Shown here: one piece after another, positions 10,725 to 21,202 of the stretch
How the letters are laid out: each line of letters starts with the position of its first letter
Numbering within the stretch: the stretch's first letter is position 1
Source: Chrysopilus asiliformis
Lineage: Eukaryota > Arthropoda > Insecta > Diptera > Rhagionidae
Assembly: GCA_964034945.1 (NCBI GenBank)
Contig: OZ035960.1
Location: 72,741,445-72,805,444 of the forward strand
Length of the DNA: 64,000 bases
Direction of reading: 5' to 3'
Notes under the pieces: generated by a model
What the model was told of the DNA's origin: nothing
Databases searched by the model: none
The model's input: the letters and a program-made list of their open reading frames with translations, nothing else
Made by a program: the position numbers and the translations under genes

Positions 10725-11262
10725 CCCATTTTTCGCCGCTCTTAGACGAGTGGGAATTTTTCCATCAAAATTTGTGTGGAAGCTACTTTTGGGTCGAATA
10801 TGACTTTCAAAAAGTTTCAGAATTTTCCGACCAACAGTTTTCCGGAAAATTGTGGTAAAAATTCTTAACCACGGCAAATAGCCAATACTATGCTCAATAT
10901 GTGGTATTTTTTCCAGAAAAACGTGAAAATTTTTATTGATTTTGGAATAAAAATCATCTAAGGGTTCAACCCCTTACCGCTTTGCGGTACATTCTTCGAA
11001 AAAATAAACAAAAATGTGAAAAAAGGTTTTGTAGTACGAATTCTTACCAATGGCGAGAAACGAGTATTTTTACGTTTCTGGGAGGGTTTTTGTCTGTTTT
11101 GTGGCCAAAAATGGGAACATCCAATTACCCAAGTTTTTCATTATATAATCAATTGATTAAAGAATCTTTCTTGGCACTGCAATCAACGAAAAAGTAATTT
11201 GATGAGCTTTGATGAACATTTAAAGTTGTGGTAAGAATTTTTACCGGGTGGCGAAAAATGGG
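10725..11262. mobile_element. 538-bp piggyBac-type MITE
   Basis: It has 13-bp terminal inverted repeats CCCATTTTTCGCC / GGCGAAAAATGGG, flanked on both sides by TTAA (10,721-10,724 and 11,263-11,266). Helitron copy B has the uninterrupted target ACAGCTTAAGAATGCTG at about 40,258-40,274, so insertion at a TTAA with duplication is directly shown. TTAA targets and CCC-starting 13-bp ends are the piggyBac hallmark. It has no transposase. Subterminal repeats of the form ATTCTTACC or ATTCTTAACC recur internally. Confidence 0.9.
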
Positions 11263-11612
11263 TTAAGAATGCTGATTTGCTTTCATTTGCTTTTTTTATA
11301 CAGAAAAAATCGATTTTTTTTTTTGAAGACTGTATAGAGCAAAATAAAATTAGAGAGGAAATTTCTGAACACCAGTTGACTTCCTTATACAACAAAAAAT
11401 CGAATTTTTTTGAAAAATATACAGCAAAATAAAATTACACAGAAAATTTCTGAACAGCACGTGGCATTCTTATACAGAAAGAATTAAATATCTCTAGCTA
11501 TTTGTTGTATAAGAAAATCATGTGCTGCTCAGGAATTCAAACCTTAATATGCATATTGACTTTTATTTGAAATTTACTGCTTATTAACACAAATTTTCAA
11601 AATTTCAGGTTG

Positions 11613-12182
11613 AAACATAACAAAAGCTATAATTGCCAATCTGGCAATTATTGAAAACCCGTATGGTGATTTAATTGAACGGCGTATCAAAATTCCACTT
11701 TGAAGTCAAACTTTCCAATAAGATTTTTTTAAAACTTGTTCCAATTGGATTTTGATGTATGGAACTTTAATGTAGAATCATATCCTAAACAACTTTTGTT
11801 CTTGCACTTTTTTGATAAGATTCACCGTTTTTGAGATATTCGCAAAAAACATTTTCGTTCGTATGGGGGGTACCCCCCCTAATGGTCCATTTTTGCCCAT
11901 TAACGAACTTAGCCTCGCATTTTACGAAAAACTAACCTGCGCAAAATTTCAAGTCTGTAGCTCAATCCGTGCGCCCGCAATCCGCGCCACAGACAGACGG
12001 ACAGACAGACGGACAGACAGACAGACGGACAGACGGACAGACGGACGGACATGCTAAATTCAACTTTTTTCATCATTCTAAACACAATGGTGTAATTCAT
12101 TTTTTTGTGCGATGACGGGATCTTGGCGTTACAAACGGTAAGGCAAAGTTAATATACCCTTTGGTTTCACCATACGGGTATA
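11613..12182 (-). mobile_element. HINE-like copy 2
   Basis: A full-length copy in minus orientation with both subterminal repeats and a (GACR)n tract at about 11,992-12,050. Copy B lacks it: CAGGTTGAAAAATATATAGG at 40,684-40,703 is the empty site. This shows insertion into an oligo-A run with little or no target duplication. Confidence 0.9.
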
Positions 12183-12264
12183 AAAATATATAGGCATAAA
12201 TACACGACAAAATTACCTTAAATATATCATTGTTTTCACTTTTGTTGGTCCCCAATGACTGCCC

Positions 12265-12797
12265 GTTTTTATACCCGTATGGTGAAACCAAAGGGTATAC
12301 TAACTTTGCCTTACCGTTTGTAACGCCAAGATCCCGTCATCACACAAAAAAATGAATTACACCAGTGTGTTTAGAATGATAAAAATAATTAATTTTTGCA
12401 TGTCCGTCCGTCTGTGGCGCGGATTGCGGGCGCACGGATTGAGCTAGAGACTTGAAATTTTGCGTAGATCCGTTTTTCGTAAAATTCGAGGCTAAGTTCG
12501 TTAATGGGCACAAATAGACCATTAGGGAGGGTACCCCCCCATACGAACGAAAAGGTTTTTTGTGAATATCTCAAAAACGGTGCATCTTATTAAAAAAGTG
12601 CAAGAACAAAAGTTATTTAGAATATGGTTCTACATAAAACTCCCATACATAAAAATCCGATTGGAACAAATTTTAAAAATTCTTATTGAAAAATTTGACT
12701 CAAAGTGGAATTTTGATATAACGGTTCGCCGTTCACTTAAATCACCATACGGGTTTTCAATAATTGCCAGATTGGCAATTATAGCTTTTGTTATGTT
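12265..12797 (+). mobile_element. HINE-like copy 3 (reference copy for the family)
   Basis: It begins TTTTTATACCCGTATGGTGA and ends GCTTTTGTTATGTT. CCCGTATGGTGA near the 5' end and TCACCATACGGG near the 3' end form a 12-bp subterminal inverted repeat. Between them lie a (GTCY)n microsatellite (short here, longer in other copies) and conserved sequence such as GGATTGAGCTAGAGACTTGA. The hairpin AATTGCCA-GAT-TGGCAATT sits just before the 3' end. This is the architecture of Helentron-associated elements (HINE, DINE-1, mini-me) in flies. The same insertion is present in Helitron copy B as 45,386-45,900 plus 46,491-46,613. Confidence 0.85.
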
Positions 12798-12835
12798 TTA
12801 TTACTTAATTTATCTTTAAAATTTATATTCTTACT

Positions 12836-12892
12836 ACTGAATAAGTGTAAACTACATCGCGCCAGGTACGGATTCCATTCTGAGCGGTGGCA
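12836..12892 (+). repeat. tRNA-derived module
   Basis: This short relative of the modules at 10.4-10.6 kb contains CGCGCCAGGTACGG and a degenerate B box. It ends in GGTGGCAAAATATTTTTA, the site where copy B received HINE-like copy 13. Confidence 0.45.
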
Positions 12893-13000
12893 AAATATTT
12901 TTATTTTATTTTTTTTTTGTTGAAATTGAGTTTTTTAAACGTAAAATTAAAAATATCTGTTACGCATCGTCTTTTATTGGAAAAAGTGAAAACCATCTTC

Positions 13001-13440
13001 TCTATATATAAAATCGTTTAACCTGACGTCCAGCCCAAACCCCTGAAGATAGAGTCTTGAAACTTTCAGAATATGTCCCAACCATCGCGTAGGCGCTCAC
13101 TAAGACGAGATTTTTCGAAATTTTAGTGCTAAGGAGGTGAACGGGGGGTCAAGGGGGTTTGGGTGTTTTTAAACCGTGATTTTCGCCATGAATCCTGCTC
13201 AATAGGAGGCTGAAAAGTATCACCCGGGGGTTTTTGGGGTCACTGATCAAAAAAACCGGTGTTAGATTTTCAAAATTCAAAACGGAAGGTCCTGTAAGGA
13301 TCTGAAAAAACCGTGATTTTCACCATGAATCCTGCTCAATAGGAGGCTGAAAAGTATCACTCGGGGGTTTTTGGGGTCGCTGATCCCGAATCCGGTTTTT
13401 TCAGATTTTCAAAATTCAAAACGGAAGGTCCTGTAAGGAT
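13001..13440 (+). repeat. Helitron-like 5' end followed by satellite units
   Basis: TCTCTATATATAAAATCG at 13,001 has the look of a second Helitron 5' end nested in copy A. It is followed by the shared leader (CCCAAACCCCTGAAGATAGA) and by units of the 121-bp satellite with CCTGCTCAATAGGAGGCTGA. The same leader occurs inverted at 24,860-25,118 and again at 48,950-49,141. Bases 13,441-13,617 hold nothing recognised. Confidence 0.55.
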
Positions 13441-13617
13441 AATGCAAATGCAAGAAATAACTTTTAGAAAATTATGTTTAGATGTGTCCATTTTACTTTT
13501 TACCCATCTATATAATAAAAACTGTAAAGGGGACAATTTTTGTAATTTTGGATTTTCTCAAAAATATTGACATACATTGATGTATTTGGTCGTATAATAC
13601 TGATGCCAAAAATGACA

Positions 13618-14152
13618 TTTTTATACCCGTATGGTGAAACCAAAGGGTATATTAACTTTGCCTTACCGTTTGTAACGCCACGACCCCGTCATCACACATA
13701 AAAATGTATTACACCAGTGTGTTTAGAAGGACAAAAATATTTAATTTTCCGTCCGTCTGTGGCGCGGATTGCGGGATGCACTGATTGAGCTACAGACTTG
13801 AAATTTTGCGCAGATTCGTTTTTCGTAAAATGCGAGGCTAAGTTCGTTAATGGGCAAAAATGGACCATTAGGGGGGGGGGGGGTACCCCTGATACGAACG
13901 AAACCGATTTTTGCGAATATCTCAAAAACGGTGCATCTTATCACAAAAGTCCAAGAACAAAAGTTTTTTAGGATATGATTCTACAAAAAACTCCCATACA
14001 TCTAAATCCAATTGGAATAAATTTGAAAAAATCTTATTGAAAAGTTTTACTTCAAAGAGGAATTTCCATACAATTGTTCGAATTTTAATACGAATATCAC
14101 CATACGGGTCTCCAATGATTGCCAGATTGGCAATTATAGCTTTTGTTATGTT
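13618..14152 (+). mobile_element. HINE-like copy 4
   Basis: A full-length copy with intact 5' and 3' subterminal repeats, a shortened microsatellite and a run of nine or more G before GTACCCC. It is present only in Helitron copy A. Confidence 0.85.
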
Positions 14153-14212
14153 CATAGTCAAAACTTGCCCACGGACTCTGGGTGAAAAACTACATATGTA
14201 AATGTTTAATAG

Positions 14213-14356
14213 AAAAATTACAAATTTAACTTTGATGTCTTGAATGGTAAATGGTAACGTAAAAATAAAATATAAATCAAACATTTCTTTTTTGATGAGG
14301 CTCATAACGGCACTGAAGTTACGTTCTACCAAATAGGAAGACGGAAAAGCAATCAA
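14213..14356 (-). pseudogene. hAT transposase C-terminal fragment
   Basis: About 48 minus-strand codons begin AFPSSYLVERNFSAVMSLI, which matches the C-terminal dimerisation region typical of ZBED-type hAT transposases (the F-P-S-S-Y-L-V-E motif). The rest of the gene is absent. Confidence 0.7.
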
Positions 14357-14410
14357 CAGCTTCTGTTATTTATTTTAACTTCCATATTAATAAAAATGTG
14401 TCACAATTTT

Positions 14411-14547
14411 TTTTATTTTATATTAAACCTTGCGCGGACCCCCTGACGTTGTTCAGGGACCCCCAAATCAATTTTAATTTTCCACGGACCCCCTGGATGA
14501 TCCCGGGGACCCCTGGGGGTCCGTAGGGACCACTTTGGGAACCACTG
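14411..14547. mobile_element. hAT terminal fragment
   Basis: Repeated GGACCCCCTG and GGGGTCCGT blocks lead into GGGAACCACTG at 14,537-14,547. This is the reverse complement of the common hAT end CAGTGGTTCCC. It cuts off the 5' part of HINE-like copy 5, whose sequence resumes at 14,548. Confidence 0.65.
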
Positions 14548-14973
14548 GTTTAGAATGATAAACAAAATTGATTTTTGCATGTCCGTCTGTGGCGCGGATT
14601 GCGGGCGCACGGATTGAGCTAGAGACTTGAAATTTTGAGCAGATCCGTTTTTCGTAAAATGCAAGGTTTAGTTCGTTAAAGGGCAAAAATGGACCATTAG
14701 GGGGGTACCCCCCATACGAACGAAAATGTTTTTTGCGAATATCTCAAAAACTGTTCATATTATCAAATAAGTGAAAGAACAAAAGTTATTTAGGATATGA
14801 TTCTAAATAAAACTCCCATACATGAAAATCCTATTGGAACAAATTTTAAAAAATCTTATTGGAAAGTTTGACTTCAAACTGGAATTTTGATACAACTGTT
14901 CCAATTTTGATAGGAATATCACTATACGAGTTTCTAATAATTGCCAGACTGGCAATTATTGGTTTTGTTATGC
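14548..14973 (+). mobile_element. HINE-like copy 5, 5' truncated
   Basis: The copy starts inside the family at GTTTAGAATGATAAAC, directly after the hAT end, and runs to TTTTGTTATGC. The counterpart in copy B is HINE-like copy 14 (49,142-49,635), and both continue into the same AAAATTTATGTTTGTCCGTC flank. Confidence 0.8.
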
Positions 14974-15325
14974 TTAAAATTTATGTTTGTCCGTCTGTCT
15001 GTATGTCGGTCGGTATTTCTGTCTGTTTGACTGAATGTTTGTTCCGGCATCACGCAAAAACGGCGCGGCCGATTTTGATCAAACTTTGCACACAGGGACA
15101 GTTATTGACAGAATAAGAGATCTGATTCTTTTTGATGTCAATCCCCGTTTCTTCTGATATCTCTTACTCAAGGGTGTCGGATCCAGTTTAATAGCAACCC
15201 CTTTCCCTCTCTTGAAACCTCTTTATGCGCTTAAGGGTTTCGGATCCGGTTTTTACCATGAGAGAGGTCAGCCCGCAGGGAAAATTTTTGCTCACTAATA
15301 TCTACCCCTCCTTTTTATGTATAGC

Positions 15326-15840
15326 TAACGATGGTATCTTTTTTCGGACAAAAAAACAGTATATTTCACCTAAAAATTTAAAAAAGCAGTAAATCGATTT
15401 GAAAAAAAAGTATTTTTCGCAGTATAAATTTTATTCAATGAAAATTTGTGTCTTTGCTTTTAATTTCGACATTTTTATTCTTTTAAATTAACAATGGAAA
15501 GCAAAATCAAAGTAACGCGTTATGAAGAAGGATGAATAATGACAAGACAGTAATCGATGGGGAAAGGAAGAAGCGAATCTATATGACATGTTGCCATCAA
15601 TACTTCGCTGTTCGTCGTTTGAATGTATTTACACTTGCCAAGTGATGCCACTGTTTTGTGTTGCCACTGACGTTTTGCATTGCTATTAATAAATTTGAAT
15701 TTCGAAACGTTAAAGAATTAAAGTTTTCTTAGTATTTAAATACAGTATTTTGGGGAAAAAAGCAATTATGCAGTATTGGAGTCTGAAAAACAATATAATA
15801 CTGCGAAAAACACTATAGATACCATCGTTATGTATAGCCC
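15326..15840. mobile_element. 515-bp hAT-type MITE (copy A)
   Basis: The ends TAACGATGGTATCT and AGATACCATCGTTA are inverted repeats flanked by the 8-bp direct repeat TGTATAGC (15,318-15,325 and 15,841-15,848). The same insertion lies in Helitron copy B (49,979-50,481), so it predates the copying. Its interior is rich in CAGTAT motifs. Bases 14,974-15,317 hold no gene. Confidence 0.8.
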
Positions 15841-16258
15841 TCACCTGCTATCTTCTGCAATTCTAAAGGGATTTGGTGCTTCAATGTATGACATGAATTA
15901 AAAAGAATGACATTTCTCACAATATTTTCTTTCCCCGTGTGGATAACCACCTTTTACCGCTATTGAATATATTGTAAGTAAACAGTACGATTTTGTAATA
16001 CACCGTTGGGTCACAAAGAAAAATGTCTCTAAAAAAATTTCCCTTTTTTGGGTTAACTATATGCATTTGAGTCGAGGCCGAAGGCCGAGTAAAGAGGAAG
16101 GCGAGAGCTGAAATATATTTAAATAATTTTACGTAACATCTCCATACATCAAATTCCAACAATTCAAGCGCGAGGGGCGAGGCCGAAGGCCGAGTAGTTG
16201 TGGAGGCCGTAGGCCGACGGGGGCAGGGAGGCCGAAGGCCGACCTGTGGAAGGGGGAT

Positions 16259-16291
16259 GAACCGCGAAGCGGTTCGGGGCGCAGCCCCTAG
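16259..16291 (+). other. Helitron 3' terminus with paired hairpins (copy A)
   Basis: GAACCGC-GAA-GCGGTTC (16,259-16,275) is followed at once by GGGGC-GCA-GCCCC (16,276-16,288) and TAG, so the element ends in CTAG. Upstream, 16,070-16,250 is unusually GC-rich with repeated GGCCGAAGGCC palindromes. Copy B diverges from copy A immediately after CTAG. Confidence 0.85.
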
Positions 16292-16429
16292 TATATTATT
16301 ATTTACCTAAAACGCGATATAAAATTAAAGTTGCGATTTCCTCCCGACGAAACAATGCATAATAGCGCGAACAATGACAAGTGACTAAATCACCGACTAC
16401 TTACTCATACATGTCCGATTTCCTTTCGG

Positions 16430-17045
16430 GGCTTTCTACCAATACTCTCGCAGGTTTTGGTATGATGCATACACATATACAAGTATGCATTTCATTAGTA
16501 AGAGAGCGATATCTCGGTCCCAGCATTAAAGTTGTGTTCTCAAAGCAAATTAAAACCATAATCTTTTCTCGTTCTTTGGAGCGTTTTACTGAAATTCTGA
16601 ATTTCGTTTTCTCGAGAGTGATTTTTATTTTAAATTTTTTTCAATTCCTCCAAAGCGAATTGAACCGAAATAATATGAATAGCCAGAATCAGAACTACCC
16701 ATTTAGAGAAGAGAAACAATCAAGTTCTATATGAGATTCAATACACACAAAGAAAGCATAAAAAGAGTATACATGTGAAATCTGTACTGCAAGCAGCAGA
16801 CACAGCATAACAGCGGAGTAAAAATTTTGATTTTGCTTTTTAAAAACATAATTGAACATAGTTTAACATAACAAAATACCCTATACAATGCTTTAATGTA
16901 GCCCTCATCTTATAAAACAGGTTTTGTTTATATATCACCACAAACTATCGAGTTTCATCGATTGCAAATTTGTTATCATGGCAGCAAGCCGATTTTCTAA
17001 TTTGTACCCCCATTACCAAAATCCAAGACGTGTCCACGTCAAAAA
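16430..17045 (+). repeat. Dispersed repeat X, longest uninterrupted copy
   Basis: This copy contains the segments shared with 5.1, 8.9, 18.8, 26.0 and 31.5 kb. At 16,872-16,888 it retains ACAAAATACCCTATACA, the empty target of the hAT insertion found at 29,954-31,492. A 117-codon frame (16,381-16,734) is not conserved in the other copies. Confidence 0.75.
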
Positions 17046-17108
17046 TCTTTCCTTGACAGCGTTATGAGAGAAAATTCAGAATAAAAATTGACATATTTTT
17101 AAGAGTTT

Positions 17109-17372
17109 ATATCGTCGGCTAAAAGTGAAATTGTGCTAAGTCCATTATACCAAATTTGACAGAAGAACAAAAAAAAACCTTGTTAAATCATTTTAATTTT
17201 CATTTAAAGAAAACAGAGTCCCATTTAAAGAAAACTGAGCCCAATTTTTCTCATTTAAAGAAAACTCAGTGTCATTGAAAGAGAATTAAAACGATTTAAC
17301 AAGGTTTTCATTGCTCTTCTGGAAAATTATACCAAATGGACTTAGCACAATTTCACTTTCAGCCGACGATAT
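17109..17372. mobile_element. 264-bp MITE with ~80-bp TIRs
   Basis: ATATCGTCGGCTAAAAGTGA at the left returns inverted at the right end as TCAGCCGACGATAT with the intervening arm. The arms are ~80 bp and the short centre holds three copies of CATTTAAAGAAAAC. No clear target duplication is visible beyond AT-rich flanks. Confidence 0.75.
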
Positions 17373-17716
17373 GTGTGTGTCGAACTTATATCCTTAGGGA
17401 AAAGGTATTACCTCTTCAAGCGATTTTGTGTTCTATGCGAATATAGTTAGGCAATATCACAGTCAATTACAATTCGTCTTCAAAAACTAATATATGAAAA
17501 TGCCAAATCATCAGCGAAAATTGTAGTTGATTTTTTAATGTTATAAATAAGTTCAGTGAACTATTATGCTTGAATTTTTAAGTGGTTTTTCTTTATTCTA
17601 TTTCTGCTTCAAAAAAGAGTATTAAGAGTACTTTTTAAAAAAAAAGTTAGAGTATAATAGTTCACGGGTCGAAAAAGAGTACTAGTACTCTTAAAAGAGT
17701 ATGGTTGGTAACCCTA

Positions 17717-18690
17717 TGTAAGGATAACGCAAATACAGTGTGAACTCGATAATCGCAACTATAGTAGACAGAGCCTGTTGCAATAACCGAGTCAGTTGCG
17801 TTCACCGAGTCACAACATTATCTGTCAAAAAGGGAAACATTAGTTTTTAAACAATATAACAGCTCCAAAAATAGGATAAAATCTCTACCATTTGTAACGT
17901 GGTTTTTACGCTGCAAAATTATTTACAACTAATAAATAAATAGTAAATACTACAAAAGTATTTACACTAAGTTTTTCATACATCAAAGTTCAGTCGGATT
18001 AGCCTCAAAAAAAATCGACTGGAATATTATGATCCAATTAAAAAATTCCACTTTGAGAGTTTATAATCTCGTTATACACAAATTGTAGGATTGCCTGCCA
18101 ATTTTAGTTTTCCTGTGTTTTTTGCTGGCACAGACTTGTTTTGTAACAGCCATTCTTTAATAAATAAAAACAAGGAACAGATAATAAAGTCAATAAAAGA
18201 TTTCCTGTAACTATTTTTTATCTTTTTTTGGCTGAAACTGTATCAGATTATAAAAAAGTTGCGTTAATCGAGTCAACCTTATTTGGAAATTGCGTTTATA
18301 GAGTCAACAGTATAAAATTTTAGGTGTTGCGTTAACCGAGGAGTAGCGTTCTTCGAGGGTTGCATTCACCGAGGTTACACTGTATCCCTTTTCCCATTTT
18401 TTCCCCGACAGATTTGCATTATGGGGTTTCCGCGGTCGCTGATCGCGAATTGAATGTTGCAATTTCAAAATTCTAAACATAAAGTCCTGTAAGGATAACG
18501 CAAATATCTTTTTTGTATTATGGGGTTTCTGAGGTCGCTGATCGCGAATGCGGTTAGATTTTTAAAATTCGAAATGGAAAGTTTTTTAAGGATAACGCAA
18601 ATATTCTTTTTCCCGTTTTTCGCGGGAAAAGTCGGTGTTAGAATTTTAAAATTCGTAACGGAAGGTCCTGTAACGATAAGGTTTTTTCCA
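17717..18690 (+). repeat. Helitron-type satellite, continuation
   Basis: The 121-bp satellite resumes after the nested block, is split by the pogo-like element, and continues to about 18,690 with degraded units (GGGGTTTCTGAGGTCGCTGA, GGAAGGTCCTGTAA). Confidence 0.7.
17736..18382. mobile_element. 647-bp pogo/Tigger-like element, non-autonomous
   Basis: The ends CAGTGTGAACTCG and CGAGGTTACACTG are inverted repeats flanked by TA (17,734-17,735 and 18,383-18,384). The interrupted satellite otherwise reads ACGCAAATATCC. Its ends resemble the CAGT..AACCTCG ends of pogo/Tigger elements. Motifs of the form TTGCGTTAACCGAGTC recur near both ends. No transposase frame is visible. Confidence 0.8.
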
Positions 18691-18789
18691 GTTATTTATG
18701 GTTATTTAAGTTTTTAAGTTATTTATGGTTTTTTGGCATTCTAAAATTTATACAAAAAACTTTAAGCTGGCAACGTAGGGTCTGCTAGT

Positions 18790-19150
18790 ATCGTATAAAA
18801 ATGATGAAAGCCTCGAGCCATGGCTGTTGGGTATGATGCAAACACATATATAAGTATTTATTTCATTAGTAAGAGATCGATATTTCGTTCCCAGCATTAA
18901 ATTGCTGTTCTCAAAGAACGTAAGAACAAAACGCAAATGTAAAGATCTTAAGAGCAAGAACTTATAAACCATAATTTCGTTCTCGTTCTTTGGGGATTTT
19001 ACTGAAATGCTGAATTTTTATTTTCCATTGAATTAAATTCCTCCTTGGGAGCAAAACGAAAGACTAGAAATGGGAGCGTTTTGAACACCGTGTGTATGAT
19101 ATTTATTTCATACTTCTCTTATCATAAACCAATTATAAATAAAATTATTT
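18790..19150 (+). repeat. Dispersed repeat X, fragment
   Basis: It matches 16,440-16,640 (TTTCATTAGTAAGAGATCGA, CCCAGCATTAAA) and, inverted, 25,870-26,160. Confidence 0.7.
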
Positions 19151-19210
19151 TTAAATAAAAATTTATTTCTTTAATTTCTTTAATTTCCTCTCACTAAAAT
19201 TTCTTACTAA

Positions 19211-19730
19211 TGGCGTTTTCGACTGGCATGCTCTTTTTGCTCTGAAGTTGCTCCAAATTTGCTCACTCTGAGATCTTGTGTTCGACTGAGATTTTTTGAT
19301 CGCTCGAAAAAGAGTTACGTGTTCGAGTGACGCAAGTACTCCGTATGCGAGCACTAAAAGAGCATTTTTCGAGCAATTTTGTGATCTGCCTAATGTAGTC
19401 AGATTTGAGTTGCTCTTTTGAGGTTAAGGCTAACAAAATCGTGTGGAATCATAAATGGAAGATATTTATGATTTTGATTTCTTGGATTCTTCTTCATCTA
19501 GTGAAGAAGAATTTCATTTGGTCAGAAATATATTAGGGCAGTGTCAACTTAAGGGGAATATATCAAAATTAATTTTAATTTGTTTTATGCTTCTTCTTGT
19601 TCTTTGAGAAATGCTCGACTCCCAAGCAGAGGTGCTCGAAATCTACTCGAGATCTGCTCGAAATACCTTGCTCTAAACTGGGGTAGAGCGTGCTCTGAAT
19701 CTGCCCTGAATCTGCCAGTCGAAAACGTCA
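19211..19730. mobile_element. ~520-bp PIF/Harbinger-like deletion derivative
   Basis: TGGCGTTTTCGACTGGCA at the left and TGCCAGTCGAAAACGTCA at the right are inverted ends, bordered by TAA and TTA. It splits a copy of repeat Y: compare CTTACTTAAATATC in the unsplit copy at 25,556-25,569. Many GCTCGA and CTGCTCG repeats lie near the ends. The 3-bp TWA target and a retained N-terminal coding stub fit PIF/Harbinger. The target duplication is not clean. Confidence 0.7.
19455..19608 (+). pseudogene. Harbinger transposase N-terminal stub
   Basis: The frame begins MEDIYDFDFLDSSSSSEEEF and ends after about 50 codons. An acidic, serine-rich start of this kind is common in PIF/Harbinger transposases. 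It supports the idea that the 520-bp element is an internal deletion of a coding parent. Confidence 0.45.
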
Positions 19731-19810
19731 TTAGTTAAATATCTATAGGCGATCGTTGAAGGCGGATCCACTTCTTCTGGCCGTCTCTACGAGACAGACA
19801 CCTTCTTTTT

Positions 19811-20211
19811 TTGAAACAAATAGGGTGATAAAATGCAATCATTACTCTTTTATTATTAAATTAATTATTCGAAAATATGCCAATTTACGATATCATTATA
19901 TGGCTTAAAATTAAGCCACAAATCGGCAAGAGTTCAGTTTAGAGCCAATGACGCTTCAAATTTTTCCTGTATGGAGGGGGGAGGAGGAAGCATCCCCTAT
20001 CCAAACTAGGTTTTTTTAGCCGTCGCTTGCCCCCTTGCCCAATATAGGGATCCCAAACTTTGTATGAAACTTTTTTCTGGGGGTGGTAGGGGGTGTGTGG
20101 TACTTCAAATGAAAGGTATTGAAGAGTACATTCCAAAAATATATAGCATGATAGGGTTTACTCCCTAACCTTTCGATTTATAACCCATCGAAAAATTGGA
20201 AATTTTATTAT
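19811..20211. other. No gene recognised
   Basis: AT-rich DNA with a C-rich stretch (20,020-20,110). I see no terminal repeats or conserved frame. Confidence 0.4.
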
Positions 20212-20650
20212 TACCGTCCGTCCGTCTGTCCATCTGTCCGTCTGTCCGTCCGTCTGTACGCCTGTGGCGCAAATTGCGGACATACGCATTGAGCTAGAGA
20301 CTTGTAATTTTACGAAGATTCGTTTTTCGTAAAATGCGAGGCTAAGTTCGTTAATGGGCAAAAATGGACCATTAGAGGGGGTACCCCTCATACGAACGAA
20401 AATGATTTTTGTAAATATTTCAAAAACGGTGCATCTTATCAAAAAAGTCCAAGAATACAAGTTATTTAGGATATGAATCTACATAAAACTCCCATACTTC
20501 AAAATCCGATTGGAATAAATTTTAAAAAATCTTATTGGAAAGTTAGACTTCAAAGTGGAATTTTGGTACAACTTCTCGAATTTTGATACGAATATCACCA
20601 TATGGGCTTTCAATAATTGCCAGATAGGCAATTATAGCTTTTGTTATGTT
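20212..20650 (+). mobile_element. HINE-like copy 6, 5' truncated
   Basis: It starts in the (GTCY)n tract and is complete to TTTTGTTATGTT. The 5' subterminal repeat is absent; the sequence before 20,212 is unrelated. Confidence 0.8.
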
Positions 20651-21202
20651 TTTATCTAGATAAGAGAAAGATAAATGCTCGTAATGTTTATCTAGATAAG
20701 ATAAAAGATAATGAAAATTTAAAAGATAATAGATAAGATAAGATAAAAAGCTAAATTATCTATAGATAATTTTCAGATAAATATTTATTTTAACGTTGCA
20801 CAAAATTCAAAGTTTCGTTCTAAAAAAAATGTGCAAAATTATTTGTTTTAATTTTTTTATTGATTTCCAATTTAAAATGCAGTTTCAATAGCCCGGTTTA
20901 CACTTGGCCACGGTTGCTGGCCAAAAATTTTGTTTATGTACAAGAGAAGCGAGGGAAGGTGTGACGCTTCGGTTCTCTTGCCCATAAACAAAAACTGTTG
21001 CCAAGTGTAAAACGGTACTTAAAAAAAGTTTTTAGGGTTTCATAAGTATGCAGAAAACAATTTCGTTTCAGCATTTTTTCAGATTTAATTTTTTAATTTT
21101 CGTTAATAACGGTTATCTCTAAATAAATAGGATTTTCCTTTATATAGATAAGATAAAGATAACATTTTTGGGATGTTATCTAGATAAGATAAAGAAAACA
21201 TT
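20651..21202. repeat. TTATCTAGATAA-rich segment with a small palindromic MITE
   Basis: Repeated ATCTAGATAAGATAA motifs occur at both ends of the segment and again after HINE copy 7 (21,722-21,770), suggesting one host repeat split by copy 7. At 20,891-21,019 a ~130-bp palindrome has arms starting CCCGGTTTACACTTGGC and, inverted, ACCGTTTTACACTTGGC. Confidence 0.55.

Larger units (their letters stand above)
10129..16291 (+). mobile_element. Non-autonomous Helitron, copy A
   Basis: It begins TCTATATATTTAAAAGGC after an A (10,128) and ends in two hairpins and CTAG before a T (16,292). That is the A|TC...CTRR|T rule of Helitrons, which move by rolling circle without target duplication. Copy B (39,653-50,876) begins and ends at exactly the same bases with unrelated flanks. 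No Rep/helicase is encoded, so it must depend on an enzyme elsewhere. The shared core holds tRNA-like modules, HINE-like copies 3 and 5, satellite units and an 8-bp-TSD MITE. Copy A alone carries the piggyBac-type MITE, HINE copies 2 and 4 and hAT fragments. Confidence 0.85.
7829..17716. mobile_element. 9.9-kb nested block with hAT-like ends
   Basis: The left end TAGGGTTACCA (7,829) and right end TGGTAACCCTA (to 17,716) are inverted repeats. Each is flanked by TGTAAGGA (7,821-7,828 and 17,717-17,724), an 8-bp duplication as made by hAT transposases. Removing the block and one TGTAAGGA restores a normal satellite unit reading across the join. Inside are repeat X and Y pieces, a MITE (9,645), Helitron copy A and another MITE (17,109). 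I see no transposase belonging to the outer element. Confidence 0.75.

Noticed and set aside
16381..16734. 117-codon open frame
   Set aside because: It lies in dispersed repeat X and is not maintained in the other copies.
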